Shown: positions 34,859-43,839, numbered from the stretch's first letter. The stretch: DNA of 64,000 nucleotides from Nonomuraea aurantiaca (GCF_020215705.1 NZ_JAIWNB010000011.1:186001-250000); one strand, 5' to 3'. Numbers and translations are program-made. Notes: generated by a model from the sequence alone, not told the origin.

Positions 34859-36133
34859 ATGAGCGATCTGAGCAGACGTGGTTTCCTGCAGGTCGGTGTG
34901 GCCGCCGGGGCGTTAGCCCTGGCAGGCTGCGCGGGTGGCGGCGGATCGGGCGGGGCGGCCAGCCTGCAGTTCGCCTGGTGGGGAAGCACCGCCAGGCACA
35001 ACGCCACCCAGCAGGCCCTCGCGGCCTTCCGCAAGAAGCGGCCCGGTGTCCAGGTCAGGACGCAGTTCTCCGGCTGGGACGGCTACTGGGAGAAGCTGGC
35101 CACGCAGACCGCCGGCGGCAACGCCCCCGACGTGATCCAGATGGACTACTCCTACATCGGGGAGTACGCCCGGCGTGGCAGCCTGCTCGACCTGGGCCCG
35201 TACCTCGGCAAGGGCTTGGACCTGTCCGGCTTCGCGAAGGACGTCGTCGACGCCGGGAAGATCGACGGCAAGCAGTACGGCGTCAACTTCGGCATCAACT
35301 CCATGGCCCTCATCTGGAACAGGACGCTGGCCAAGGAGATCGGCGTCGAGGTGCCCGAGACCTTCACCTGGCCGGAGTTCGGCGAGCTGTCCAAGAAGAT
35401 CGCCGACAAGGCGCCGAAGGGCGTCTACGCCAGCGAGGACGGCGCCCAGGACGGCGGCGCGTTCGAGAACTGGCTGCTGGAGCGGGGCAAGATGTTCTTC
35501 ACCGCCGACGGCAAGCTCGCGTATGACGAGAAGGACCTCACCGAGTGGTTCACGTTCTGGGACGGGCTGCGCAAGGCGGGCGCGGCGGCCCCGCCCGACG
35601 TGCAGGCCACGGCCGCGGGCGATGTGCAGAACAGCCTGGTCGCCACCCGCAAGGCGGTGATGGACTTCGCCTGGTCCAACCAGCTCACCGCCTACATGAG
35701 CGTCACCAAGGACGACATAGCAGTCCACGCCTTCCCCACGGGGGAGAAGCCCGGCCAGTACTACAAGCCGTCGATGCTGCTGACGGTCAGCGCGGCCACC
35801 AAACGGCCGCAGGACGCCGTCGCACTGGTCAACGCGCTGGTCAGTGACGCCGACGTGGCCACGCCGCTCGGCTCGGAACGCGGCGTACCGCCCTCTTCGG
35901 CGATCCGGGCAGCGCTGGAGCCGAAGGCGTCGCCGTCGGAGAAGCTCGTCTACGCCTACATCGAGTCGCTCTCCGACAAGGTCGGCCCCTTGCCGCCTCC
36001 TCAGCCGCTCGGCGCGGGCGAGCTGCACAACAAGGTGCTCATGAACGTCAACCAGCAGGTGGGCTTCGGGAAGTTGTCCATTGCCGAGGGGGTGTCCCGA
36101 TTCTTCGACGAAGCGCGCCGCGTACTGAAATAA
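34859..36133 (+). CDS. Sugar ABC substrate-binding lipoprotein with Tat-type signal
   Basis: 424 residues from ATG 34859 (GTG 34853 in frame also possible). The N-terminus SDLSRRGFLQVGVAAG is a twin-arginine signal that runs into the lipobox LAGC. The mature family-1 binding protein follows (LQFAWWGSTARHNATQQALA, GGNAPDVIQMDYSYIGEYAR). It is the first gene of a second sugar ABC operon, divergent from the LigD-type gene. No regulator or glycosidase is linked, so the substrate is unknown. Confidence 0.9.
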   Translation: MSDLSRRGFLQVGVAAGALALAGCAGGGGSGGAASLQFAWWGSTARHNATQQALAAFRKKRPGVQVRTQFSGWDGYWEKLATQTAGGNAPDVIQMDYSYIGEYARRGSLLDLGPYLGKGLDLSGFAKDVVDAGKIDGKQYGVNFGINSMALIWNRTLAKEIGVEVPETFTWPEFGELSKKIADKAPKGVYASEDGAQDGGAFENWLLERGKMFFTADGKLAYDEKDLTEWFTFWDGLRKAGAAAPPDVQATAAGDVQNSLVATRKAVMDFAWSNQLTAYMSVTKDDIAVHAFPTGEKPGQYYKPSMLLTVSAATKRPQDAVALVNALVSDADVATPLGSERGVPPSSAIRAALEPKASPSEKLVYAYIESLSDKVGPLPPPQPLGAGELHNKVLMNVNQQVGFGKLSIAEGVSRFFDEARRVLK

Positions 36134-36174
36134 CGGTCGAGAGGAGAGAAGGGCGGTCGGCGTACCTCTTCCTG

Positions 36175-37011
36175 TTGCCGTGGTTCGCGGGGCTGCTCCT
36201 GCTGACCGGCGGGCCGATCCTGGCCTCGCTGTTCCTCTCGTTCACCGACTTCGACCTGCTCACCACGCCGTCGTGGGTGGGCCTGGACAACTACGCGCGG
36301 GTCATGGACGATCCGCACTTCGGCAACGCGGTGCGGGTCACGATGATCTACGTGGTCGCCTCGGTGCCGCTTTCGGGCGGTTTCGCGCTGCTCGTGGCGG
36401 TGCTGCTGAACCGGCCCATGCGCGGCGTGGGCGTGTATCGCGCGGCCTACTACCTGCCGTCGCTGCTGGGCGGCAGCGTGGCGGTCGCCATCCTGTGGCG
36501 GCAGATCTTCGGGCCGGACGGGCTGGTCAACGACTTGCTGTCGGCCTTCGGGATCGTCGGGCCGAGCTGGATCTCCACGCCCGAGTACGCCATCTACACC
36601 CTGGTGGCGCTGCACATCTGGCAGTTCGGCTCGCCCATGCTGATCTTCCTGGCCGGCCTCAAGCAGATCCCGGCCGAGCTGTACGACGCCGCGGCGGTCG
36701 ACGGGGCCGGCAAGGTGCGGGCCTTCTTCCAGATCACGCTGCCCATGCTCAGCCCGATCATCTTCTTCAACCTGGTGCTGCAGACGGTCAACGCGTTCAA
36801 GGCGTTCACCCCGGCGTTCATCCTCAGCGGCGGGACGGGCGGCCCGGCGGACTCCACGCTCTTCTACACGCTCTACCTCTACCAGGAGGGGTTCGGGAAC
36901 TTCCGGATGGGCTACGCCTCGGCCCTGGCCTGGATCCTGCTCCTGATGACCGCGGCCTTCACCGCGCTGGCCTTCCGTTCTTCGAGGTACTGGGTGCACT
37001 ATGCCGACTAG
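36175..37011 (+). CDS. Sugar ABC permease, MalF type, with unclear start
   Basis: 278 residues if TTG 36175 is used, with six helices; EAA loop ELYDAAAVDGAGKVRAFFQI. The frame stays open upstream and clearly codes for the expected N-terminus (ERREGRSAYLFLLPWFAG, codons from 36139), preceded by GAGAGGAGAG. Between that region and the previous stop codon there is no in-frame ATG, GTG or TTG, so translation may begin at a non-standard codon (for instance ATA 36130, overlapping the previous TAA), or the sequence has an error. Confidence 0.85.
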   Translation: MPWFAGLLLLTGGPILASLFLSFTDFDLLTTPSWVGLDNYARVMDDPHFGNAVRVTMIYVVASVPLSGGFALLVAVLLNRPMRGVGVYRAAYYLPSLLGGSVAVAILWRQIFGPDGLVNDLLSAFGIVGPSWISTPEYAIYTLVALHIWQFGSPMLIFLAGLKQIPAELYDAAAVDGAGKVRAFFQITLPMLSPIIFFNLVLQTVNAFKAFTPAFILSGGTGGPADSTLFYTLYLYQEGFGNFRMGYASALAWILLLMTAAFTALAFRSSRYWVHYAD

Positions 37012-37831
37012 GTCACGCTGGGCCGTTCACGTACTGATCGTCGTGGGCGCGCTGGTCATGCTCTACCCGTTGTTCTGGATGATCAGCTCGTCGTTCAAGC
37101 CCAACGACGAGATCTTCGCCGATCCCGGGCTGGTGCCCCAGACCGTCGTCACGGACAACTACACCGATGGCTGGAACGCGCTCGGCGTGCCCTTCACCGG
37201 CTTCTTCGCCAATTCGTTCATCGTGGCGACGGCGGCCGTCGTCGGCAACGTCCTGTCGTGCTCGATGGCGGCCTACGCGTTCGCCAGGCTGTCGTTCCGG
37301 TTCAAGGGCGTCTGGTTCGGCGTCATGCTGGGGTCGATCATGCTGCCGATCCACGTGCTGATCGTGCCGCAGTACACGCTGTTCAAGGCGCTGGGATGGG
37401 TCGACACGTTCCTGCCGCTGATCGTGCCGAAGTTCCTGGCCGTGGACGGGTTCTTCATCTTCCTGATGGTGCAGTTCATCCGGTCGCTGCCCCGGGAGCT
37501 CGACGACGCGGCCAGGATCGACGGCTGCGGGCCGATCCAGGTGTACTGGCGGATCATCCTCCCCCTGTCGAGTCCCGCGCTGATCACCACCGCGATCTTC
37601 ACCTTCATCTGGACCTGGGACGACTTCTTCAGCCAGCTCGTCTACCTCAGCGACGTGTCGACGTACACGGTGCCGCTGGCGCTGCGGGCCTTCCTCGACT
37701 CCAGCAGCGGCTCCACGTGGGGGCCCATGCTGGCCATGGCCGTGCTGTCGCTCGTGCCGATCCTGGGCTTCTTCCTCATCTTCCAACGCCGCATCACCGA
37801 GGGCATCTCCACGACCGGCCTCAAGGGCTGA
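37001..37831 (+). CDS. Sugar ABC permease, MalG type
   Basis: 276 residues, six helices; EAA loop RELDDAARIDGCGPIQVYWR. ATG 37001 overlaps the end of the MalF-type gene by 11 bp, so coupling is likely. As in the first operon, an ATPase is missing and a shared MsiK-like protein would be required. Confidence 0.92.
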   Translation: MPTRSRWAVHVLIVVGALVMLYPLFWMISSSFKPNDEIFADPGLVPQTVVTDNYTDGWNALGVPFTGFFANSFIVATAAVVGNVLSCSMAAYAFARLSFRFKGVWFGVMLGSIMLPIHVLIVPQYTLFKALGWVDTFLPLIVPKFLAVDGFFIFLMVQFIRSLPRELDDAARIDGCGPIQVYWRIILPLSSPALITTAIFTFIWTWDDFFSQLVYLSDVSTYTVPLALRAFLDSSSGSTWGPMLAMAVLSLVPILGFFLIFQRRITEGISTTGLKG

Positions 37832-37866
37832 CAGGTTTTGCTCAGCTCGGGTGGCATGATGCGGGA

Positions 37867-38406
37867 ATGGTGGTAGTTCCCGAACTCCCGGCGGGCGACC
37901 GGCTGTTGCTTCGCCCGTGGCGGCTGGATGACGTCGCGGCGGTGCGGGAGGCTTCAGAAGACGCCTACATCCCCCTGGTCACCGGCGTGCCACCGCACTA
38001 CTCGGCCGCCGAGGGCATCGCCTTCATCCAACGTCAGTGGAGCAAAGCCGCCGACGGGATCGGCTACTCCTTCGCGATCGCGATGACCGGCGACGACCGA
38101 GCCGTGGGCCAGATCGGGTTGTGGCCGGGTCTTCACGGGCGGGCTTCGGTGGGTTACTGGGTGGCGAAGTCGGCCCGAGGCCAAGGCGTCGCCGGCACCG
38201 CCCTGCGGGCCATCACGTCGTGGGGCTTGGAGCGGCTGAAGATTCCACGGCTGCAGCTGCATGTGGAACCGTGGAACACGCCGTCCTGGAAGGCCGCCGA
38301 GGGAGCGGGATTCCTCCGGGAGGGGCTCTTGCGCAGCTGGCAGGAGGTGGGCGGTGAGCGTCGCGACATGTACCTGTACTCGAAGCTCATCGGCGAGCAC
38401 GGCTGA
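37867..38406 (+). CDS. GNAT N-acetyltransferase (RimJ/RimL type)
   Basis: 179 residues. Pattern of RimJ/RimL-like enzymes: LPAGDRLLLRPWRLDDVAAV, the acetyl-CoA loop YWVAKSARGQGVAGTALRA, and HVEPWNTPSWKAAEGAGFLR. The target (N-terminus, amine or antibiotic) is unknown. It is 35 bp after the permease operon and convergent with the methyltransferase, with no gap. Confidence 0.88.
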   Translation: MVVVPELPAGDRLLLRPWRLDDVAAVREASEDAYIPLVTGVPPHYSAAEGIAFIQRQWSKAADGIGYSFAIAMTGDDRAVGQIGLWPGLHGRASVGYWVAKSARGQGVAGTALRAITSWGLERLKIPRLQLHVEPWNTPSWKAAEGAGFLREGLLRSWQEVGGERRDMYLYSKLIGEHG

Positions 38407-39150
38407 TCAGGGGAGCTCGGCTTCGATGAGAAAGCGGTGATCGCGGGTGGTGAAAGCGCCCTGGGAACAGAGGCGCTCATGGAGCGCACGTAGCCGCCGG
38501 TCATAACGGTTGAGGTCGAAGTCTCGGACTTGCCAGGGGACCGCGCGCAACTGGAAGACGACGGCGCCGATGTCGTGAAAGACGTACTCGACCATCTCCT
38601 CGCGGGCGTCCAGCACGCGCAGCCCGGCGTCGCGGAGCTGATCGACCGCGACGTCCAGAGTCCAGCTCGCTGGATCGGTAGCGGGCGGTGCGCCCAGGGC
38701 GGCGTTCAGCTCCAACCCATTACGGCTGCCTACTTGCTGGGTGAGCAGCCGGCCATGTGGGACGAGGACGCGCGCGATCTCGGCCGCGTTCAGCGCGCCG
38801 TGCCTGTTGAGCACGAGGTCGAAGGCGGCCCCGCGGACGGGAATCTGATCGGCGGCAGCGCCCAATACCGCTACCCGCAACGCTCTCAGCCGCCTGTCGG
38901 CGATGGAGATGTTGGGCGGCCATCCTTCCATGGCGACCGTGTGACGAGGAAGCGGGGCTAGCGAAGCCAGTAACTCGCCTCCGCCGGTGTCCAGGTCGAG
39001 CAGTCGCCGCGCCGCTGGAAGGAGCGATGAGGCCCGCTCGGCGTACACCCACGACGGTTCTCCACCGCTCGTCCGCCCGCGCAGCCAGCCGAAATCCCAC
39101 CCGCGGCGGGATGCCTGCACGGCCTGCTCGACGAACCGGTCATAGCTCAA
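38407..39150 (-). CDS. SAM-dependent class I methyltransferase
   Basis: 247 residues. Motif I is RLLDLDTGGGELLASLAPLP; FDLVLNRHGALNAAEIARVL and HGRLLTQQVG are later Rossmann-fold motifs. The start is TTG 39150, inside the TTGA that overlaps the stop of the upstream acetyltransferase, so the two are translationally coupled. Substrate unknown. Confidence 0.85.
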   Translation of the reverse strand: MSYDRFVEQAVQASRRGWDFGWLRGRTSGGEPSWVYAERASSLLPAARRLLDLDTGGGELLASLAPLPRHTVAMEGWPPNISIADRRLRALRVAVLGAAADQIPVRGAAFDLVLNRHGALNAAEIARVLVPHGRLLTQQVGSRNGLELNAALGAPPATDPASWTLDVAVDQLRDAGLRVLDAREEMVEYVFHDIGAVVFQLRAVPWQVRDFDLNRYDRRLRALHERLCSQGAFTTRDHRFLIEAELP

Positions 39151-39752
39151 CGCGCAGGCTGGGTGGGATGCGGCTCGCTGGGAACCATGCCGGCCATGGC
39201 GTTGGTGATGACCCACCGTTCGTGATCCCGCCAGGCGCCGTCGATGAAGAGCAGCTCCGGTGAGCAACCCTCGCTGCGGAACCCGTGGCGTTGGACCAGC
39301 TTCAAGGAGGCGTGGTTGCCGGGCTGGATCTGGGCTTCCAGCCGGTGGAGACGCAGCTCCTCGAACGCGTAACGCAGCACCAGGCGAAGCCCTTCGGATA
39401 TGTATCCCTGGCCCGCGGTGGGTGCGAAGGCCGCATAGCCGAGAGAGGCGGTCTGGGCGCGCCCGCGGATGATGCTGTTGATGTTGATGTTGCCCGCCAT
39501 GGCACCGGTGTCGCGCACACAGACCGCCAGGCATTCGGCCAGCAGAGGGTCGGCGAATTTTCCGAGAAAGGCGTGGAAGTCCTGCGGTGTGGTGGGCAGG
39601 GACATATACGGGTGGTGCAGGTCGGCGCTGGCACGGACCAGCTCGATGAACTCGTCCTGGTCGTCGGCGGTCATCCTGCGCACGGTCACGCGGGAGGCAT
39701 CTCCCCCGAAGCCGGTCAGGATGCTCTGCTCGGCGCCTTCGTTCTGAATCAC
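39147..39752 (-). CDS. GNAT N-acetyltransferase
   Basis: 201 residues from GTG 39752 (TTG 39785 is an alternative; neither has a clear ribosome site). RimJ-like: RVTVRRMTADDQDEFIELVR, YAAFAPTAGQGYISEGLRLV (acetyl-CoA loop) and LEAQIQPGNHASLKLVQRHG. It is coupled to the methyltransferase through a 4-bp overlap, suggesting that both modify the same small molecule or protein. Confidence 0.87.
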   Translation of the reverse strand: MIQNEGAEQSILTGFGGDASRVTVRRMTADDQDEFIELVRASADLHHPYMSLPTTPQDFHAFLGKFADPLLAECLAVCVRDTGAMAGNININSIIRGRAQTASLGYAAFAPTAGQGYISEGLRLVLRYAFEELRLHRLEAQIQPGNHASLKLVQRHGFRSEGCSPELLFIDGAWRDHERWVITNAMAGMVPSEPHPTQPAR

Positions 39753-39889
39753 AGCCCACAGGCTAGCTGATCGACAACGTCGCAACGGGGGGCCGGTTCA
39801 GCCCTCTCCCCGCGGCCGGCCATGGGAAAACGAGTGGCCTCCAGCCACCCATCGGCGCTTCACTTTGAGCTGTCTTTCAGAGGAGTCTC

Positions 39890-40663
39890 ATGATCGTTAT
39901 CTCGGCCGCGTCGGGTGCGCTCGGCCGCCTCGTCATTGACCAGCTGCGGACCCGGGCGGACGTGGTGGCCGCGGTACGTGACCCCGGACGGGCCCCCGAA
40001 GGCGTCGCGGTCAGGCGGGGCGACTACGACGACCCGGCGAGCCTGCTCGAGGCCTTCGACGGTGCCACCCGCCTGCTCCTGATCTCCTCTCCAGAGCTCG
40101 ACCCCGCGCGCAGGATCGGTCACCACCTGGCCGCGATCGCCGCCGCCGTGAAGGTGGGCGTCGGCGCCATCGCCTACACCAGCTTCATGGGGGCCGACAC
40201 TGTCGCCACCGGAATGACGGAGGCCCATCACGCCACGGAGCAGGCCATACTCCGCAGCGGACTCCCGTACACGATCCTGCGTCACCCCTTCTACAGCGAG
40301 GCGTTCATCCCGCGGATCTCCGGCGGAGAGCTTCCCGGCAGCACCGGAGGCCGAGGACTGAACACCGCTTTCCGCTCCGATCTGGCCGAGGCGGCGGCCA
40401 ACGTGCTGACCGGCGAGGGACATCTGGGCCGGGCCTATGATTTCACCGGCCCTCTGTGGAGTCACCCGGAGGTGGCCGAGGCGCTGGGCGTGACCTATCG
40501 CGAAGTGCCGGACACCGCCCCTGGACCCATGAGCTGGCTCAATGCGCAGGTAAGAGCCGGCGCTCTGGAGAAGCAGACTCCCGACCTGGAACAGGTGCTC
40601 GGCAGGCCCGCCGAGAGAATGGTCTCCCGCATGCTGGCACAGCGTACGGTGGGCCTTCTCTAA
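39890..40663 (+). CDS. NmrA/QorB-like NAD(P)-binding protein
   Basis: 257 residues. The Rossmann start MIVISAASGALGRLVIDQL gives a variant GxxGxxG. Follows SDR-type NmrA topology: AVRRGDYDDPASLLEAFDGA, GVGAIAYTSFMGAD, YTILRHPFYSEAFIP. Such proteins act as quinone reductases or NADP-sensing regulators. GAGGAG lies just before the ATG. Confidence 0.87.
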   Translation: MIVISAASGALGRLVIDQLRTRADVVAAVRDPGRAPEGVAVRRGDYDDPASLLEAFDGATRLLLISSPELDPARRIGHHLAAIAAAVKVGVGAIAYTSFMGADTVATGMTEAHHATEQAILRSGLPYTILRHPFYSEAFIPRISGGELPGSTGGRGLNTAFRSDLAEAAANVLTGEGHLGRAYDFTGPLWSHPEVAEALGVTYREVPDTAPGPMSWLNAQVRAGALEKQTPDLEQVLGRPAERMVSRMLAQRTVGLL

Positions 40664-40697
40664 GATCCGGCATCCACACGGTTTCGAAGCGGGAGCT

Positions 40698-40982
40698 ATG
40701 GCGGCAGAGTTCGAGCTCGGCGATTACATCCTGGTGCAGGACGGCAGGACCCTGGAGATCTTTCACCGGGGCCTGTCCGAGAGCATGCGCTACCACGTGG
40801 CGTTTCTCGGCGTCGACGCCCGGCCGCACGGCGACGGCTTCAAGGTCCATCTCGGCACCAGGCATGGCGACGACGAGGTCAACGGCGGGGTGAAATTGAA
40901 GATGAGCCAGGAGGAGTTCGCGCGTTTCCGCGAGTTCATCGCCTTGGCCATCGCGGCCCGCGACCGTACGAGCACTATGTGA
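40698..40982 (+). CDS. Conserved-looking small protein of unknown function
   Basis: 94 residues, no hydrophobic segment. Mixed alpha/beta pattern with DYILVQDGRTLEIFHRGLSE, then YHVAFLGVDARPHGD and a C-terminal helix SQEEFARFREFIALAIAARD. It follows the NmrA-like gene by 34 bp, possibly in the same transcript. The shape suggests a small beta-sandwich, but I do not recognise the family. Confidence 0.6.
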   Translation: MAAEFELGDYILVQDGRTLEIFHRGLSESMRYHVAFLGVDARPHGDGFKVHLGTRHGDDEVNGGVKLKMSQEEFARFREFIALAIAARDRTSTM

Positions 40983-41421
40983 CCGAAGTTCTTCCCTCAG
41001 GAAGCGGTCAGTACGAGGAACGGGATGGTCAAGGCGGATATCGCCCCAGCACCCGGCACCACCCGCCTATGGGTCCGCGCCGAGCACGGCTAAGGTCCAG
41101 TGGCTCCTGGCCGCGGTCATCAATTGCCTTGTCCGCCGCCTGGCCCGCCGGTTAGTCTCGAGCAGCGAATGATCCTTCGAGGAGCTGAGATGCCCGGTCA
41201 ACCGAGCACGCGCTGACGTTCTAGGTCACTTCCCGACCTGTCACCGCGTGCTGCACTCGAACTGCGGCACAGCGCACCTTCATGCCCGAATCCTGCGGGA
41301 CGGGCACCATTCTCAGCGACTCAAGGACCCCTGTGCCGTACGTTTCCCCTGCCGTGCTCGTGCACCCTGCCGTGCTCGTGCACCCTGCCGTGCTCGTGCG
41401 CCCGCCTCTGCGAGGCCGCAG
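40983..41421. other. Gap with a possible 8-residue leader peptide and an 18-bp triple repeat
   Basis: 41190-41216 encodes MPGQPSTR and a stop, with GAGGAG 5-6 bp upstream, so it could be a translated leader for the MFS gene at 41422. Further on, CCTGCCGTGCTCGTGCAC is repeated in tandem at 41348-41365, 41366-41383 and (truncated and altered at the end) 41384-41400. No full gene is visible. Confidence 0.4.
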
Positions 41422-42693
41422 ATGACGGGGCCTGAGCCGACTCCGCCCAGTGTGTGGCGAGACGGCGACTTCCGCAGCCTCTGGATCGGCCAGACCACCT
41501 CCCAACTGGGAACTCAGGCCGCCCAGGTCATCCTGCCGCTCATCGCCGTCGTCGCGCTCAGCGCCGACACCGAGCAGGTCGGCGTCCTCCGCGCCGTCCA
41601 GCAGGCACCGATCCTGCTGCTCTCGCTCTTCGCCGGCGCAGGCGTGGACCGCCGACGCTCCCCCGACGTGATGGTGCTGGCCGACGCCGGCCGTACCGTG
41701 GCGCTGGCCGTCGTCCCCGCCCTCTACCTCCTCGGCATGCTCGACATCCCGCTGCTCGTCCTGGTCGCCTTCCTCGTCGGCGCTCTCACCGTGTACTTCG
41801 ACGTGGCCTACCAGACCTCCCTCGTACGACTGGTGAAACGCGACCAGCTCGCCCAGGGCACCAGCGCGCTCGAAGCCAGCAGGTCCGCCGCGCAGATCGC
41901 CGGCCCCGCGCTCGGCGGCGCGCTGTTGTCGCTCGTCACCGCGCCGATCGCCATCCTGGCGAGTGCCTTCTTCTTCACCTTGTCCGTCCTGTCGATCCGG
42001 CGGATCCGCCGTCCCGAGCCGATGCCCAGGCCCGCCGCAGGGCGGGCGCGCGTGTGGCGGCAGATCCACGAGGGTCTGCGCCTCGTCGTCAACGACCCCT
42101 CCTTGCGGGCGGTGGGGATCGCCTCGGCCCTCTTCCAGTTCTCCTTCGCCGCCCTGATGACCGTCTATCTGCTCTTCTTGCCGCGTACGCTGCACCTGCC
42201 GGGCGCCGCCGTCGGGCTCGTACTGGCGGCGATGGGCCCGGGCGCGCTGGTGGGTTCCCTGCTGTCGGCCAGGTTGCCGAGGCGGTACGGCTACGGCGTC
42301 GTACTGGTGTCGGCCGCGGTGCTCGCCGACGGCGTGATGCTGTGCGTCCCCGCGCTGCACGGCTCCTCCGCGGTCACGATCACCGCGCTGATGGCGGTCA
42401 ACTTCCTGTTCGGCGTCTTCAGCCAGGTGGTCGACGTCACCGTTGTGACAGTGCGCCAGGCCATCACCCCCATCCCGATCCAGGGCCGCGTCGTCGCGAC
42501 ACTCAACTTCGTCGGCATGGGCCTGACCCCGCTCGGGTCACTTCTCGGCGGCTATCTGGCCGGCGCGCTGGGGCTGCGAACGGGTCTGCTGCTCACGGCT
42601 GTCGCTCTGGCCCTGTCTCCGGTGTTCATGGCCCTGTCCCCTCTCGCCCGCCTGGGGAGACATCTCCCTGATGCGCCGGACAACCCCAGCTGA
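41422..42693 (+). CDS. MFS transporter (MFS_3/TetV-like exporter)
   Basis: 423 residues, about 12 helices: DFRSLWIGQTTSQLGTQAAQ at the start, LVRLVKRDQLAQGTSALEAS in the first-half loop, and FSFAALMTVYLLFLPRTLHL after the central loop. The pattern matches the enterobactin/drug-exporter-like MFS_3 group. ATG 41422 marks the start of the conserved region; in-frame sequence upstream to 41248 includes the 18-bp tandem repeats and is probably not coding. Confidence 0.88.
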   Translation: MTGPEPTPPSVWRDGDFRSLWIGQTTSQLGTQAAQVILPLIAVVALSADTEQVGVLRAVQQAPILLLSLFAGAGVDRRRSPDVMVLADAGRTVALAVVPALYLLGMLDIPLLVLVAFLVGALTVYFDVAYQTSLVRLVKRDQLAQGTSALEASRSAAQIAGPALGGALLSLVTAPIAILASAFFFTLSVLSIRRIRRPEPMPRPAAGRARVWRQIHEGLRLVVNDPSLRAVGIASALFQFSFAALMTVYLLFLPRTLHLPGAAVGLVLAAMGPGALVGSLLSARLPRRYGYGVVLVSAAVLADGVMLCVPALHGSSAVTITALMAVNFLFGVFSQVVDVTVVTVRQAITPIPIQGRVVATLNFVGMGLTPLGSLLGGYLAGALGLRTGLLLTAVALALSPVFMALSPLARLGRHLPDAPDNPS

Positions 42694-42923
42694 TTCCGGG
42701 CCGGCTTATTCCATGAGCATCCAACCCTGGTTCTGAGCTCTGATCAGTTCTCGGACAAGGCCTCTGGCATTGGAATCCTGCTCTGCGATCACTTGCGGAG
42801 GATGCCCGCGAGGACAGTCCTGGCCGGCGTCCCGATGGGCGCTGGGGTGGCTGGGGAACAGCAGCCCGACACGCCCGGCGTGCTGCTCCTGCACTTCTCC
42901 GGACTACCGCGGCTTCATGCGGA

Positions 42924-43778
42924 TCAGGTGGTCCGAAAGACATCGGCATTGCGGGCACACCAGGCGGCGAAGGTGCGGGGCTTGCGCCCGAGCAGGTGCT
43001 CCACCGTGTTGGTGCGGAATCCGGCGGTGTCGGCGCGCATGAGGTGGAACCCCTCGATGATGGCCTCGGCCAGCGCCGGCGGTGCCCCGTTGGGAAACCG
43101 GGAGGCTACGGCCTCCTCTGCGGTGGTCACCGGCCGGATCGCGATGTCCCGGCCGGCCGCCGCGGCCAGGATCTTGACCTGTTCGGCGATGGTGAACAGT
43201 TCCTCGCCGGTGAGGACATACTCCTGCCCTTGGTGACCGTCACCGGTCAGGGCCAGGGCGGCTACGGCGGCGATGTCGGCGGGGTCGATCGGCGCGTATC
43301 GGCCGGGGCCGACCGGATCGAGGACATAGCCCGCCTCGCGGATGGTGGGCAGCCAGTCGAAAGCGTTGGTCATGAAGCCGCCGGGCCGCAGGAACGTGGC
43401 CGGGATGCCGGAGGCCCGGATGGCCTGCTCGCGTTCGTGGTGCCAGCGGCCCATGGCGGGCATGGGGTCGCCGAGCACGTTGAACGAGGACAGGTGCACG
43501 ATGTGGCGCACCCCGGCGGACTGGGCGGCGGCGACGGCGTGCCTGGTGTGGTCGAGGCCGATGCCGGGGGTGAGCAGGAACAGACGGTCGACTCCGGCAA
43601 AGGCGGGCGGCAGCGTTGCCGGCTCGCTCAGGTCCGCGACGACCCGTTCGGCCCGCTCGGGCAACGTGGCCGCGCGGGCGGGGTCGCGGACCATGATGCG
43701 GAACGGTATGGCACTCTCGTCCAGCTCGCGGACGAGCTCGCGGCCGACGTTCCCGGTGGCGCCGGTGACCAGTAACAT
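42924..43778 (-). CDS. NmrA-like NAD(P)H-binding oxidoreductase
   Basis: 284 residues. MLLVTGATGNVGRELVRELD is the Rossmann motif; GVRHIVHLSSFNVLG and GIPATFLRPGGFMTNAF are typical of atypical SDRs of the NmrA/azoreductase-like type. It is divergent from a MarR regulator with a perfect 18-bp inverted repeat in between, so it should be induced by that regulator's ligand, possibly a quinone or electrophile. Confidence 0.9.
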   Translation of the reverse strand: MLLVTGATGNVGRELVRELDESAIPFRIMVRDPARAATLPERAERVVADLSEPATLPPAFAGVDRLFLLTPGIGLDHTRHAVAAAQSAGVRHIVHLSSFNVLGDPMPAMGRWHHEREQAIRASGIPATFLRPGGFMTNAFDWLPTIREAGYVLDPVGPGRYAPIDPADIAAVAALALTGDGHQGQEYVLTGEELFTIAEQVKILAAAAGRDIAIRPVTTAEEAVASRFPNGAPPALAEAIIEGFHLMRADTAGFRTNTVEHLLGRKPRTFAAWCARNADVFRTT

Positions 43779-43788
43779 GAGGACTCCT

Positions 43789-43839
43789 AGATCGTGTACC
43801 GGTTAATGATTCGGCAGAACGTTAACCGGTACACGATCT
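43789..43839. promoter_or_regulatory. Perfect 18-bp inverted repeat operator
   Basis: AGATCGTGTACCGGTTAA (43789-43806) and TTAACCGGTACACGATCT (43822-43839) match without error around a 15-bp spacer. The site begins 10 bp upstream of the oxidoreductase start and ends 39 bp before the marR start, so one regulator could block both promoters. Confidence 0.85.

Noticed and set aside
42706..42894. 62-codon minus-strand frame reading ARGLVRELIRAQNQGW
   Set aside because: Looks faintly like the tail of a PIN-like protein, but has no start signal and no upstream domain; left as unexplained spacer between convergent genes.
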